NCBI GenBank assembly: GCA_951799425.1
Contig: OX637393.1
Coordinates: 16,325,744 to 16,389,743, forward strand
Origin: Ilex aquifolium
Lineage: Eukaryota; Streptophyta; Magnoliopsida; Aquifoliales; Aquifoliaceae
Direction: 5' to 3'
Length of the DNA stretch: 64,000 nucleotides
The notes below the pieces were generated by a model. The model had not been told where the DNA came from. It saw only the letters and a list, made by a program, of their open reading frames with translations, and searched no databases. Positions 47,290 to 58,035 of the stretch are shown in pieces; position 1 is the first letter of the stretch, and each line of letters opens with the position of its first letter. The translations under genes and the position numbers were made by a program.

Positions 47290-48080
47290 ATTTAGCCCTC
47301 GGCAACATGCCGGGCCGGGCCGGCCCAGCCCGATATTTTCAACCCATAGCCCGCCTGTGGGCTGGATTTCTGGGCTTTGACTAGTTAACGGGTTGGACCA
47401 GGCCCGCCCGTTAGGAATTTTTAAGGCCCATGGCCTGTCCGTGGATTGGCCTATTGCGCCAAATAGGGCTAAATACGGGTCAGGCCTTATGGGCCATTCA
47501 TTGGACCTGAAACGGATTTTTTATTAAAAAATTATTTTTTATGTAAAAAAAAAATACAAAAAGACATCGATAAATTTATTTTTTATATAAAAAATACAAA
47601 AAGATATTAATTACATAAAGTTGCTATGAAAAAATAAATTAACAAAAAAATTATTCATACTGATTGAATTTAACAAATATTCATATAAAATTACAATGTT
47701 ATATTACAAATTGATTGGTGAGTGAGACTAAAACATAACTACAAATTAAGTATATCCTAATTAGGTTGGCACTTACACAATTGTCAATTATTCGCAAGTC
47801 TCAACCTATAAAAATTATAAATCAAATATCAAATAAACAATACAATTATGAAATATAATCTAATTATTTTATTGGGCCAGCTAACGGGCTTCTTAACGGG
47901 CCGGTCCGCCTGGCCCCCAGCCCTAAAAAACACGGTTCAGGCCCTACCCGCTGGGCTAGTGGGCTACCCAAGCCCTGCCACGTGTATTGGTCGGGCTGCC
48001 CGTTAGCCCATTGGGCTTCCGAGCCGTGGGCGGCCCATTGGGCTTTGGGTTTTTTGGTGAGGCCTAAAAACTATGTCCGG
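47290..48080. mobile_element. GGCCCG-rich MITE-like repeat
   Basis: The left edge (ATGCCGGGCCGGGCCGGCCC) and the right edge (GGGCGGCCCATTGGGC) are GC-rich and mutually complementary in theme, around an AT-rich core with no coding capacity. This layout is common in non-autonomous plant hAT repeats. Exact ends and duplication were not resolved. Confidence 0.4.
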
Positions 48081-48227
48081 TTTTTTTTTTTGTCTTGATA
48101 TATGTTCGCTATGAAATCTACAAAAATACTAAACTACCCTAATAATTTCATTTTATTAGGGATGGGGGTTTGCTAATTGTCCCACCTTATTCGCATAACT
48201 ACCTTGGCTGGGAGTTATATGCGCCAA

Positions 48228-48640
48228 TGTTATCAGAATCGGACCGGTCATCGAACCGGTAAGTGGATCAGATCAATGGTTCATTAGTTCAACGGTTGAG
48301 TCAACTGGTCGAATCAGTCATATAATAAAAAAAATAAAAATATTATAAAACATAATAATTTGGCTAAAAAATATAAAACATAACAATCCCACAATCTCAA
48401 TTCACAATCTTAATACTCAATAATTTGAATGAAATCAAGTATTATCAATTCACAATTCACAATCTTAATACACAATATTTTGAATGAAATTAAGTATTAT
48501 CAATTCACAATCCCATAATCTCAATTCACAATCATGAATTATCAATTGAATAAAATCATCTCAATCTTCATACTCAATTCACAATCAAGAATTATCAGTT
48601 GAATAAAATCAAGAGGACATGAGTACAACTCTAAGTTTCT
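48228..48640. repeat. MITE-like GGACCGGT end and CAATTCACAATC tandem repeat
   Basis: ATCGGACCGGTCATCGAACCGG (about 48237-48258) is a word seen in plant MITEs. It is followed by about 270 bp of degenerate units (CAATTCACAATCTTAATAC, GAATGAAATCAAGTATTATC). Confidence 0.45.
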
Positions 48641-49440
48641 CAGAATAAAGGGAAATAGGAAATGATTAAGGCACATTTGAGAGAGAAAGAGGGAGAGAAG
48701 ACTTAAATACCCAAATTCGGCAGAGATTTTACATATAGAAGGAGATAGATCGATTGGAGAAGCTCATGTATGTGTGACAGAGAGTTGCAGTGAGAGTGAG
48801 AATCTTCAATCGTGAAAGTGATGGTGAGAGTGAGAATCGTCAATCGTGAGAGTGAGAATCTTCAATCGAGAGAGAAAGGGGACTAAGCTATTGTGTGTGC
48901 GTGAGAGAGAGAAAGAGAGGTTACACATAATCACATACACTTACTGTTACAGAAGCAAAGTGAAGGCAGAAAAGGAGACTCAGATCGATCGAGTTGAGAA
49001 GGCTTGAAGCTGAAGCTGTTCATCGATCTGAGTCGAAGGCTGACTGAGTGAGAGAGATCGAGCTTCAAGGAGAGGTGACTTGATCTTAATCGTTCGCCCA
49101 AGTATAAGTGGTCAAGTTGTAATATTACTTGGTTAAGTCTAAGGTTGAATCCACAAGGAGTTATCTATTGGAATTCAAAGCAGAAAATGTGAAATTGTCG
49201 TGCGTGTAGTGTGCATTACAACAGCTAGTGGTGTGAGGTTAGAACTAATAAATGAACATTTAAACTGAACTTTGATTACAACAATTGAAAAAGGCTACTC
49301 TTTAGCTCAGGGATCCAACATTCAATTCTATTGTTTGACTATGAAAATGTCACCTTACAGCAATTAACTCTTGTGTCAATAGAAAGTTAACCGGTAGATT
49401 TGATGTGTAGGTTAAACCATATCACAACAACTATTAAGTT
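48641..49440. other. GA-rich stretch and unclassified repeat-like DNA
   Basis: The stretch 48780-48870 carries an internal repeat of GAGAGTGAGAATC(T/G)TCAATCG. The stretch 49085-49180 (GTGGTCAAGTTGTAATATTAC, GGTTGAATCCACAAGGAG) has the wording of a dispersed plant repeat, but its family is not resolved. Confidence 0.35.
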
Positions 49441-49502
49441 GTTTTTTTCTGTTGGAAAATGAGATACATGGAGGTGAAAGTAAAAAAACTCCTACTAGCT
49501 AA

Positions 49503-50147
49503 CTATACTATAATATTAACTAGAGGAAATAAGCCGGCCCTTCCTTGTTCCCGATTCCTTCCTTCTTGATGCACTATCTTGGCTACTGCTTGTGGATGTT
49601 CTGATGGCAGAATTGGACCTTCACGCTTGGTAGTTAATCCCCATTTTGCAAGAGCATGTGCAACTCCATTTGTTTCCCAATAGACATGCGACAGACTCCA
49701 TCCGGATTGCTGGTTCAGCAAGTGTTTTGTATCCTTGACAATTGTTTCGATAGTCCAAGGAATTCTGTAATGAGGAAGTTTTGATGCGAAGATCACTGTC
49801 TATGAGTCTCCTTCCATATTTACATAGTTCCACCCCTTGATTTGCGCCCATAACGTTGCTTCTCTAATTGCCAGAGCTTCTGCAATTAATGGGTCTTCTT
49901 CCTTAACTGATTTTACCATTGCCTCCTCCATAACTAATCCTTGTGCACTTCTAGCTATAGCTGAAATGTATGCCTCTTCTTTCCCAATAGCTGCATCCAT
50001 GTTGATTTTAATTGTTCCTTCTTGTGGTTTCAACCATCCATGTTGAGCATGTGCCCTTGCTAATTGCTTTGTGGAAACAATCCCTTCTTGACTTATGCCT
50101 TGCATGTGTTCATTAAAGGCCTTGGATACATCTTGAAGGATCACCAT
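49503..50147 (-). pseudogene. LINE RNase H domain
   Basis: Two adjacent minus-strand frames carry INMDAAIGKEE, EALAIREATLWAQIKGW and VNMEGDS, then SHVYWETNGVAHALAKWG, which is the RVT_3/RNase H signature of plant LINEs. A stop after GDS separates the frames. Confidence 0.85.
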
Positions 50148-50157
50148 TAGGTCAACC

Positions 50158-51348
50158 TTAGCTCCTCTCTAACATATTTTGTTCCTCCAGATCCAAATTG
50201 TTGTCATTAAGGTTGCTGCAAAGATGAGTAACTGGCATAGCATAGGTTGGAAGAGCCATAGCAATTGACTTAATCAAGGTGGCTCTTCCAGTATAAAAAA
50301 TGAGCTTTGTTTTCCAACCTTGGAGTTTTTTGTCAAGCTTTTCAATGATTGGTTGAAAGGTCAGTTTCTTAGATCTTTCCATTTTCAGTGGGAGGCCCAG
50401 ATATTTGGCTCCATTGTTGCCCTTCTTCAGCTGGAGAATGGACTTAGCTGATCTGATGGTCTGTCTAGTTGCATTAGAGCTGTAAAATATTGTGGACTTG
50501 TTCCTATTGATGAGCTGTCCTGACCATTTTTCAAAAGTTAAAAGGCACTTTGAGATGGATTTAGCTTCTTTCTTATCTGCTCTACCAAATATTAAGAGGC
50601 TATCAACAAACATCAGATGTGTGAGAGGTTCATAGTTTCGAGCTATTTTAATGCCTTTTAGATGCCCTGTTATTGACTCCCTTACTAACAACCTTGAAAG
50701 GACCTTAGTGCATATGATAAAAAGGAAATGGGAGATGGGATCTCCTTGCCTTAGACCCCTCTGGCTTCTAAAATTCCCAATGGGACCACCATTGACCATC
50801 ACTGAAAAATTGGGGTTGAAATGCATTGCTCAATTAGTTGGATGAATTGCATTGGAAATCCAGCTAAATACAAGATCTTGATCAAAAATGGCCATTCAAT
50901 TCTATCAAAGGCTTTAGCAATGTCGATTTTCAATATCATTAAGGCCACTTTTCCTTTTTTTCCCTTTTAACTGATGTGTTATTTCTTGGGCAAGAACAAG
51001 GTTCTCAGAAATGGTTCTTCTAGGTACGAAGGTTGTTTGGGTGGTAGTGATGAACTGATCAAGGTATGGTCTAATTCTATTTGTAAGGATTTTGGATATA
51101 ACTTTGTAAGGGACATTGCATAGACTGATTGGCATGTAGTAATGGGTAGTACTAGGGTTGGGAGACTTCGGGATATGGCAAATGTTAGTTCTATTCAACT
51201 CCCTTATATGCCCCCCCCCCCCCCCCCGGGCAAAGAAACTTCTTACTACATCAATAAGGTTATTCCCTATCACATGCCAATAGGTTTTGTAAAAGATAGT
51301 AGACATACCATCAAGTCCTGGGCTTTTGAGTGAGGGCATAGCAAACAA
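50158..51348 (-). pseudogene. LINE reverse transcriptase domain
   Basis: Motifs in order: SLKSPGLDGMSTIFYKTYW (canonical PGPDG...), LCNVPYKVISKILTNRIRP, GLRQGDPISHFLFIICTKVL, then LTHLMFVDSLLIFGRA. The catalytic FADD box reads FVD-SLL, so one of the paired aspartates is missing. A 16-base C run (51211-51226) encodes an extra glycine tract next to FFAR. The domain lies in at least two frames. Confidence 0.88.
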
Positions 51349-51799
51349 AGTGGTTTTGATTTCCTCTGGGGTAGAAATTGAACAAAGGTGGGGGTGTTCA
51401 TCAAGCCTAACTATGGGTGTAATTGACTACTCTAAGTCATCTGGGAACTAAGGATAAATAGAAGTAAATAGATCTTCAAAATATAATGAAAAGAGGTTAC
51501 CAATGTCTTTCATTTCTGTGATCCAGTTGCCTTCTTGTGTCTTTAAGCAATCATTGGAGTTCCTCTGCCCTCTAATAACTGTGGAATTATGGAAGAACTT
51601 TGTACATACATCACCCTCTTTGAGCCATTGGATTCTTGATCATTGTCTCCACAAGTCTTCTTCTCTCTTCAGCTATTTAACGAGCTCGGATGCTAGGATT
51701 CTTTCTTTGAACAAGTTATCCGGGGTTGGATCAAGCTGCTACAAGGTATTTATTCAGGCTTTTAGTTCCTTGGTTCTCTGAGTACAGTTCCCAAATTTT

Positions 51800-52640
51800 T
51801 CTTTGTTCCATATCTTTAAGCACTCTTTGGTTGCTTATATTTTCCTTTAGAATCTGAATGCTAGGGAGCCTCTCTTGTCTGTTTTCCAGGAATTCTTCAC
51901 TACAAGGTGACTGGTTGGGTCCCTTGTCCAAATAACCTCAAATTTGAATAGCTTAGGGAAGGTGTTTCTATCTCCTTGTGTGTTCAGCAATAAGGGATTA
52001 TGATCTGATTCAATTGCTGGGAGATGCTTAATAATGGTCCTTGGAAAAAATAATCTCCACTCAGCATTGACCAATCCTCTGTCCAGCCTTTCTTTGATGT
52101 TAGCCAAGCCTTCTCTCTTGTTTGACCATGTATAAGGATTGCCTTTGTATCCTAGGTCAATCAGATCCTAAACATTCATGAATTCATTAAAACCACCATT
52201 GGATGGGGTTACTAAGTCCTCCCACCCCCCTTTTCCCTTTGGGATGTCACATTGTTAAAGTCTCTAATATATAAGTATGTACCTTAGAATTTATCATTAA
52301 TCTCAGATATAGTGTCCCATAACTTGCTCTGTAGCCTTCTGTTAGTAGGGCATAAACACAATTCAAAAGCCATCATTTATCAGTGCGCTCACATGGCAGC
52401 TGAGCCGAAATGATAAATGAAGTAGACAACACAATTTTCACATCAAAATCCTTCCTCCAGCATAAGCATAACCCTCTTGACAATCCCTTTGAGGCTTGTA
52501 TTTCATAACTAAATTATCCCAAACTTATTATAATTCTACCTGCTTTGACTTCATCTATTTTGTTTCCGAAAGGAAAATGAAATCTGGGTTTAGTTCCCTT
52601 AGCTCACGACAGTTCCAAACATAGCCAATCATGACTAAGG
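51800..52640 (-). pseudogene. LINE endonuclease domain
   Basis: The N-terminal signature WNCRELRELNPDFIFLSETK lies at about 52555-52620. The C-terminal IKERLDRGLVNAEWRLFFP with LPAIESDHNPLLL lies at about 51950-52100, including the conserved SDH. The segment between no longer reads in one frame. Confidence 0.82.
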
Positions 52641-54211
52641 GGGGGCATGGTAAGGCCCGCCTCCTCAACCATTGACATCTCTTCTGAGACTTCAAACTTG
52701 AGTTCTTGAAGATCATTTGTTGAACATTCAACCACACCTTTGATTGTTTTCCTAGTTGCAAATCTTCGATAAGTCCTTTGGTTACTAGAACGATGTCGTT
52801 TGGTGATGGTAGGGGATTGTAATCACAGATCGTTCTCTGGGGTCCTAAGCAAGGATGAGGAATCCGGATCGATGGTAATAGTGGCATGTGGGGAAATGTT
52901 TATTTCATACTCTTGATGGCTCACAGTTCTTGAATGAGGGAGAATAATGAGTGATCCATCTTCTTGCCTACATACTTTAGAATGTCTTCTCACTTCTAGA
53001 TCTTCAAACCAACTACGTTTCAGGGACAGTCTATTAACAACTAAAGCAAGCAACTCATCAATGATGTTTAGTAAATTTGGAGGGATGGTGATGTGATTTG
53101 GATGCCGATTGTGGAGAGGTGAGGTAATGATGAGATTCGAAGGGTTTTCGGGGTTGAATGGAACATCCGTGGTTGAAAATGAGGACTGTAAAAATTGGGT
53201 TGGGGTATGAGTAGTCCCTGCAGATGGATGGAAATTTTTATATCTAATCTGTGTTATGGGTGGTTGAATGATGTTTTCTGGGAGCTGGTTGTGAAAAGAT
53301 GAGTTAGCGATAAGAGACGAGGGTTTTTCAATTGTGGGTGGTGCAACTGTGGTGAGGGATGATGATTGCGAGGGTTGGGTTAGGGTATGGGAAATTATTG
53401 CAAATCGATGAAGGTTTGTTATCCCTAGTCTGAGTTATGAGTGGTTGGTTGTTCTTATCCTTGAGATGGATATGAGGATGTTTTGAAGAAGTGGAAGGGT
53501 AAGCAATTGTACCACATTGGCTAGGTAGGTGAATGGTCTAATGGATGAGCTAGGTATGCGAATCAATAGTGGGTTGAGTCAGTGCCGCAATTGGCGTTTC
53601 AAATGGTATATGGGGGAGACAAGGAGATTGTGCAATGAACTGAGTTGGTCCGTGAACGAGTGTTTTAAGTGAGGGTATGGCATGTGCTTTTATTTGGGCT
53701 ATTGGGTTTGGTAGGTTTTTGTACTAGTATGGGGTGTAGTCTATGCTTGGGTAAAAGTTGTCCTTTCTTATTGGGCTTAGTGGGATGGTGTGATGGGCTA
53801 ACATGCAGTCTATGCTTGGGTTGGGAATTGAGTGATTGTATTTTCTTACTGGGCTTGGCGGTGGGCTTAGTTAAAGCCTCATTTGTGTATTTCCTAAGTG
53901 GGATGAATTAGGGTTTCGAGGGATGGCTGGCACAACAATGGCTGAAAAGTTTTCCTCCGAGGTAGTTACATTCGACCCCATTCTTATACTGCCACGTGGA
54001 GTATTTGCAGAGTCTAGTAATGTCAGAGATGTGCACACAATGCACGACCTCGGGTCTGACAGGGTACCTGAGAATGTGATGGGTCCACTTGTTTGGAGAG
54101 ATTAGGTTTCACGCGTCACCTCCTCCATCTATAGAGGTAGAGATGATGAATTTTTCGGTTGAATCAGTTCCTCAGATGATTTCCATGGAGTCGCACACAG
54201 ATGAGGGATGT
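52641..54211 (-). pseudogene. LINE ORF1-like remnant
   Basis: The minus-strand text is proline/serine-rich with repeated KPTKPN- and PKHRLH-like phrases, and no clean zinc knuckle is visible. It lies upstream of the endonuclease where ORF1 is expected. The plus-strand frame at 53669-53911 is its shadow. Confidence 0.5.
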
Positions 54212-56685
54212 TGTAAAACCCGGATAAATTTGAACTTTTTCTGAAAAAGGGCAAAACGGTAATTTGCCATTATAATCCGTATTTAAAATACCCATGTTTC
54301 TAGAGTTTGGATGACACAACGGACTACGCTGTTGGACTCGTATCGCGGAAATTAGTTAACCTGTCGAATTTCGTCAAATTCCGAAATAGTCAAATTTTTG
54401 CACGTGGTTTGAGGTGGCTGGATGGCGAATGACCTCGTGGAGGTCCCCAAAAACGAGTTTTATAAAATTTCCTTAGAATTGGATTAAAGTTTGGATAAAA
54501 TTAATTTGAACTTAAACTGGGATGTAATGAATCGTTTCGAGACGAAAAACGGACTCGGACGTAGGAAATATGCGGTGCAATGTGGACCACACATTTGCGA
54601 CTATAAATATCGACCTAAATCTGATATTTTTAGAAAAATATCTCATTATTCAACCCCCCTTGGCCGGCCAAAGGAAGAGAGAGAGAAAAGAGAACAAAAC
54701 AAAATAGTTCGTCAAGCTTCAATCCAAGATCTTCGAAGTTCCGTCGCTCGGATCGACTCGGACCAAGAGTTAAAGTCAATCACCGCGACAAGGGCTACGT
54801 AACCAGACCAAGAACGAGTGATTTCACCGAAAATCCAAGAGAATACTTTGGGAAAATCAAAGGTTTTGGGCTTAGCAGGTGTTCTTGAGGCTTCCTACCA
54901 TTTCTACTACGCTCCAAGAGGTAGGGTCCATCCTACTTTGATTTTATTCCTACCTTTTGGGCTAATTTAAGGGGCTGTTATGTGGCTGTTTTAGGGACTG
55001 TTTTGGGCCTGTTTAGGGGCTGTTAAGGGGTTGAAATTGTGGGTTGTTAAGGGGTTGAAATTGTGGCTATTTTGGGTTAAAATTGTGGACTGTTTTAGAG
55101 ACTGTTTTTGGTTAAAATTGTGGACTATTTTAGGGACTGTTTTGGGTTGAAATTGTGGGCTGTTTTATGACTTGTTTAGGGGCTATTTTATGGCTTGTTT
55201 AGGGGCTATTTTATGGCTTGTTTTGGGGCTGTTATATGGCTTGTTTCGGGGCCGTTATATGGCTTGTTTAGGGGTTATTATGTGGACTGTTTTGTGGGCA
55301 TATTAGATGTTTACATTAGACCTTAAGGATTAAGAGTGTTATTGCTTGATTATGTAATGACATGCTTGGTTTTTGTTGTTAGATAAAATGTTGATATATG
55401 TGTATTAATATATTGACATTGGGATGAGTTTTTTTTTTGAGGTTATATGCATAAGATATGATTGTCCATGATACATGATGAAATGTGTGATTTAAGTTGT
55501 CCATGTGACATTCACTACATATGAGACATGACATTGACATGCAATGGTACATTACATTGCATATGCACGGGGATATCACATTCCATGGGTGTGAGTGCAT
55601 GGTTGAAAGCAAACACCACATTTGGTGATTGATAAGTGGGCTCGATACCGTTGGACCAAGGTTCAACAGAGTCGCACGGTCGCATGACATAGAAAAACTT
55701 GTGTCGGGTATAGCAAGAAGGGCTAGACACTCCCTCGGGTGAAAAACCCGCTTACTGGTTCATACACTCCGTCGGTGAAAGTCCAAAAAGTGAAGATTGG
55801 CTTGCGGAGCTGGCTGTGTGATTCCAAAATTCGCTACTCATAAAGACACATGGTTTTGTTTATGAAATGATCATTCGGGGTGTAACATCCAACAAGTTTT
55901 GGTTTATAAACACATGACTTTTATCTTAAAGTGATCATTGGATGTAATTCATCAATGACGGATTTTATTACACATTGGCATTGCATTGTGTGGTGGTAGT
56001 TGGTGAAGACTCGGGTTATGATGCACGAGTGAGTTTCATCTCATTTCATAGTATGGCATGTAGAATTTCAACATAGAATTGCATATTCTTACTTGGAATG
56101 TTGATGTGAATATGAATTGTTGAATGTGAACATTGTATGTGCACTTAGGTGGGGAGTAGCCTCTGTAGGAATTACTCTACTGAGTGTGGCTCACCCTATA
56201 CGGGAAAACATTTTAGGTGCGGCATATACGCCGGTGGACGGCTCTCATTCGGAGCCGCAAGGGTGAAGAAAGCCGACTTGTGGCTTTTATAACTCCTTTT
56301 GTAAAACTTTTTGAGTAAACTAGTTTTGACATGTAATTTTATGTAAGAGAGTTGTAATTGAACTCATATGGACCGTTTTTAATATAACCTTGCATGTTTT
56401 TATATGAGTATGGATAAATGGACCTGGTGTGATCAATTTTTACTCATAAATGGACCCGGTGCGGTCATTGTGTTATATTGGGCCTCAGATGGGTCATGTT
56501 ATTGTATATTGTACAGGTTGGGTTTTGGGTAGAGCTCCCCGTACAAAGGAGACTCTGTCCGATTTTGTTAAATTATGGATCCCGGTAAATGGGACACAAC
56601 GGTGTGATATCGAGTTACACGATATCCACAGGCATTCCGCGGGTTGATGGGTGATCAACGGACCCCCGGATTTTGGGGTGTCACA
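54212..56685 (+). repeat. 5' LTR of the plus-strand gypsy element
   Basis: 2474 bp from TGTAAAACCCGG to GATTTTGGGGTGTCACA. A TATA-like CTATAAATA at about 54600 is kept in both LTRs and is the likely start region for its transcript. A GGGGCTGTTTTATGGCTTG-type minisatellite fills about 54965-55290. Confidence 0.92.
54965..55290. repeat. G/T-rich minisatellite inside the LTR
   Basis: Variants of TGTTTTGGGGCTGTTATATGG and AAATTGTGGACTGTTTTAGGG repeat about fifteen times. The matching block in the 3' LTR is at about 62505-62775 with a different unit count, so it expands and contracts. Confidence 0.75.
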
Positions 56686-56687
56686 GC

Positions 56688-56700
56688 TTGCTATCAGAGC
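56688..56700 (+). other. Primer binding site
   Basis: TTGCTATCAGAGC, one base off the initiator-Met site TTGGTATCAGAGC, begins two bases after the 5' LTR end. Confidence 0.8.
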
Positions 56701-57042
56701 TTAGGTATACGATTACCTAGGGCTTGATGGGCATGGGTCTAGACTATTGCATTCATTGTGCATTTCATGTTTTGTGCTCTAATATGCTACATGATTATGT
56801 GCTATGTGTTATGTGAATTATATACATGATAAAATGTATATAGAAAAAGAGGAACACTAGGGTTAGAAAACTTAACCTTGGGGGTTCGGAAAAAGAATGA
56901 ACAGGATGGTTCGGGATGTTGATGTCTGTTAGTGGTTGGCACATGTGCTACTAGTTAGACAAGGAGAGAAATCTCAAAGTTTAAACTTGATCCCCATTTT
57001 TTGGATACTATGTAAGACTCTATTGCAATTTGACATATGTAG

Positions 57043-58000
57043 ATGGCTAATCGAGGAAGAGGACGCCGAGGCGGTGGGCGGAACAACAACCAACCACCAC
57101 CGGCCTTTGACCAACAAGCCTTCGTAGAGGCTATTGGTACTGCGACTGCTACCATTGCACATGCGAGTGCTGCGGCTGCCACCATTGCACAGGCTAGTGC
57201 AACTGTGAGCCAAGGAGGACCAAGTAACCTCCAGAGGTTCAAGGCACACCATCCTCCAACCTTCATGGGAGGAGGGGACCCGATGGTAGCTGATCATTGG
57301 TTCCGACAAGTCGGCAAGATCTTGGAGGCTATGGAGATCACCTCCGATGCCACTAGGATAAAGCTAGCTACATTCCAGCTAGAGGGCGAATCCCAAGTGT
57401 GGTGGGATTGGGTCAAAGCCTCAAGGGACTTGGAGGCAACGACTTGGGAAGAGTTCCGTGAGCTCTTCATGGGCAAATACTTCGCGGCGTCTGCCCGACA
57501 TGCAAAAGCTCGGGAGTTCCTAGACCTGAAGCAAGGGACGATGACGGTGCTTGAATACGTGGCTAAGTTCACTGAATTAGCCCGTTTTTTCGATGAGTAT
57601 GTGGCCACAGACATGGCCAAAGTGAGGAAGTTTGAGGATGGCCTAAAATTGTCCATCCGGGGAAAAATTGTAGGTTTTCTCCTGTAAGACTTGGACTTGA
57701 TGGTCGAGACTGCTATGGCCATTGAGAGGGAGGTGGACGATGCACGGAACATCCGGGAGGCCGGTGTTAAAGATAAGAGGAAGGAGAACCAACCTTTTTC
57801 TTCTAGCTCGGGGAAGAAGCAGAGGACTTCTACTCCGCAAGGGTTTCAGGGACAGGGCCACGACTATCAAGGCCAAGGCCAGGGTCAATCATCCTAAGGT
57901 GGGAGACACTTCAGGGCTCCTAGCCGGTCAGGGCAGAGAACATGTTTCTATTGCCACCAGCCTAGACATATGAAACGGGATTGCCCTTAGAGGCAGGGAT
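57043..58000 (+). pseudogene. gag region of plus-strand gypsy (fossil)
   Basis: A basic N-terminus (MANRGRGRRGGGRNNNQPPP), a capsid-like region (QLEGESQVWWDWVKASR, TTWEEFRELFMGKYF) and a CCHC knuckle, CFYCHQPRHMKRDCP, near 57940-57987. It is broken. Confidence 0.9.
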
Positions 58001-58035
58001 CCCAGAGTTATGGGACACCCCAGTCCCAGTCATCA

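Larger units (their letters stand above)
49441..54211 (-). mobile_element. L1-type LINE with RNase H, decayed
   Basis: Minus strand. Order: ORF1-like remnant (about 52.8-54.2 kb), apurinic endonuclease (about 51.8-52.6 kb), reverse transcriptase (about 50.2-51.4 kb), plant-type RNase H (49.5-50.15 kb), then a short 3' tail with an A-rich run (T-rich on plus at 49441-49448). The EN-RT-RNase H order is typical of plant L1 elements. Many stops and frameshifts split it into pieces, and the 5' part is cut by the gypsy insertion at 54212. It is not capable of movement. Confidence 0.88.

Noticed and set aside
53669-53911. Hydrophobic plus-strand frame resembling a membrane protein
   Set aside because: Opposite strand of the LINE ORF1-like proline-rich part; leucine/glycine repeats arise from the complement.
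54491-54802. 103-codon frame starting MDKINLNLN, repeated at 62027-62338
   Set aside because: It lies wholly inside the LTR and is shared only because the two LTRs are copies. It spans the TATA-like box and matches no family.
55379-55690. Minus-strand 103-codon frame (also 62857-63168) rich in Cys, His and Met
   Set aside because: Antisense shadow within the LTR, present twice because of LTR duplication.
57294-57752. 152-codon minus-strand frame
   Set aside because: Complement of the gypsy gag region; no independent signal.
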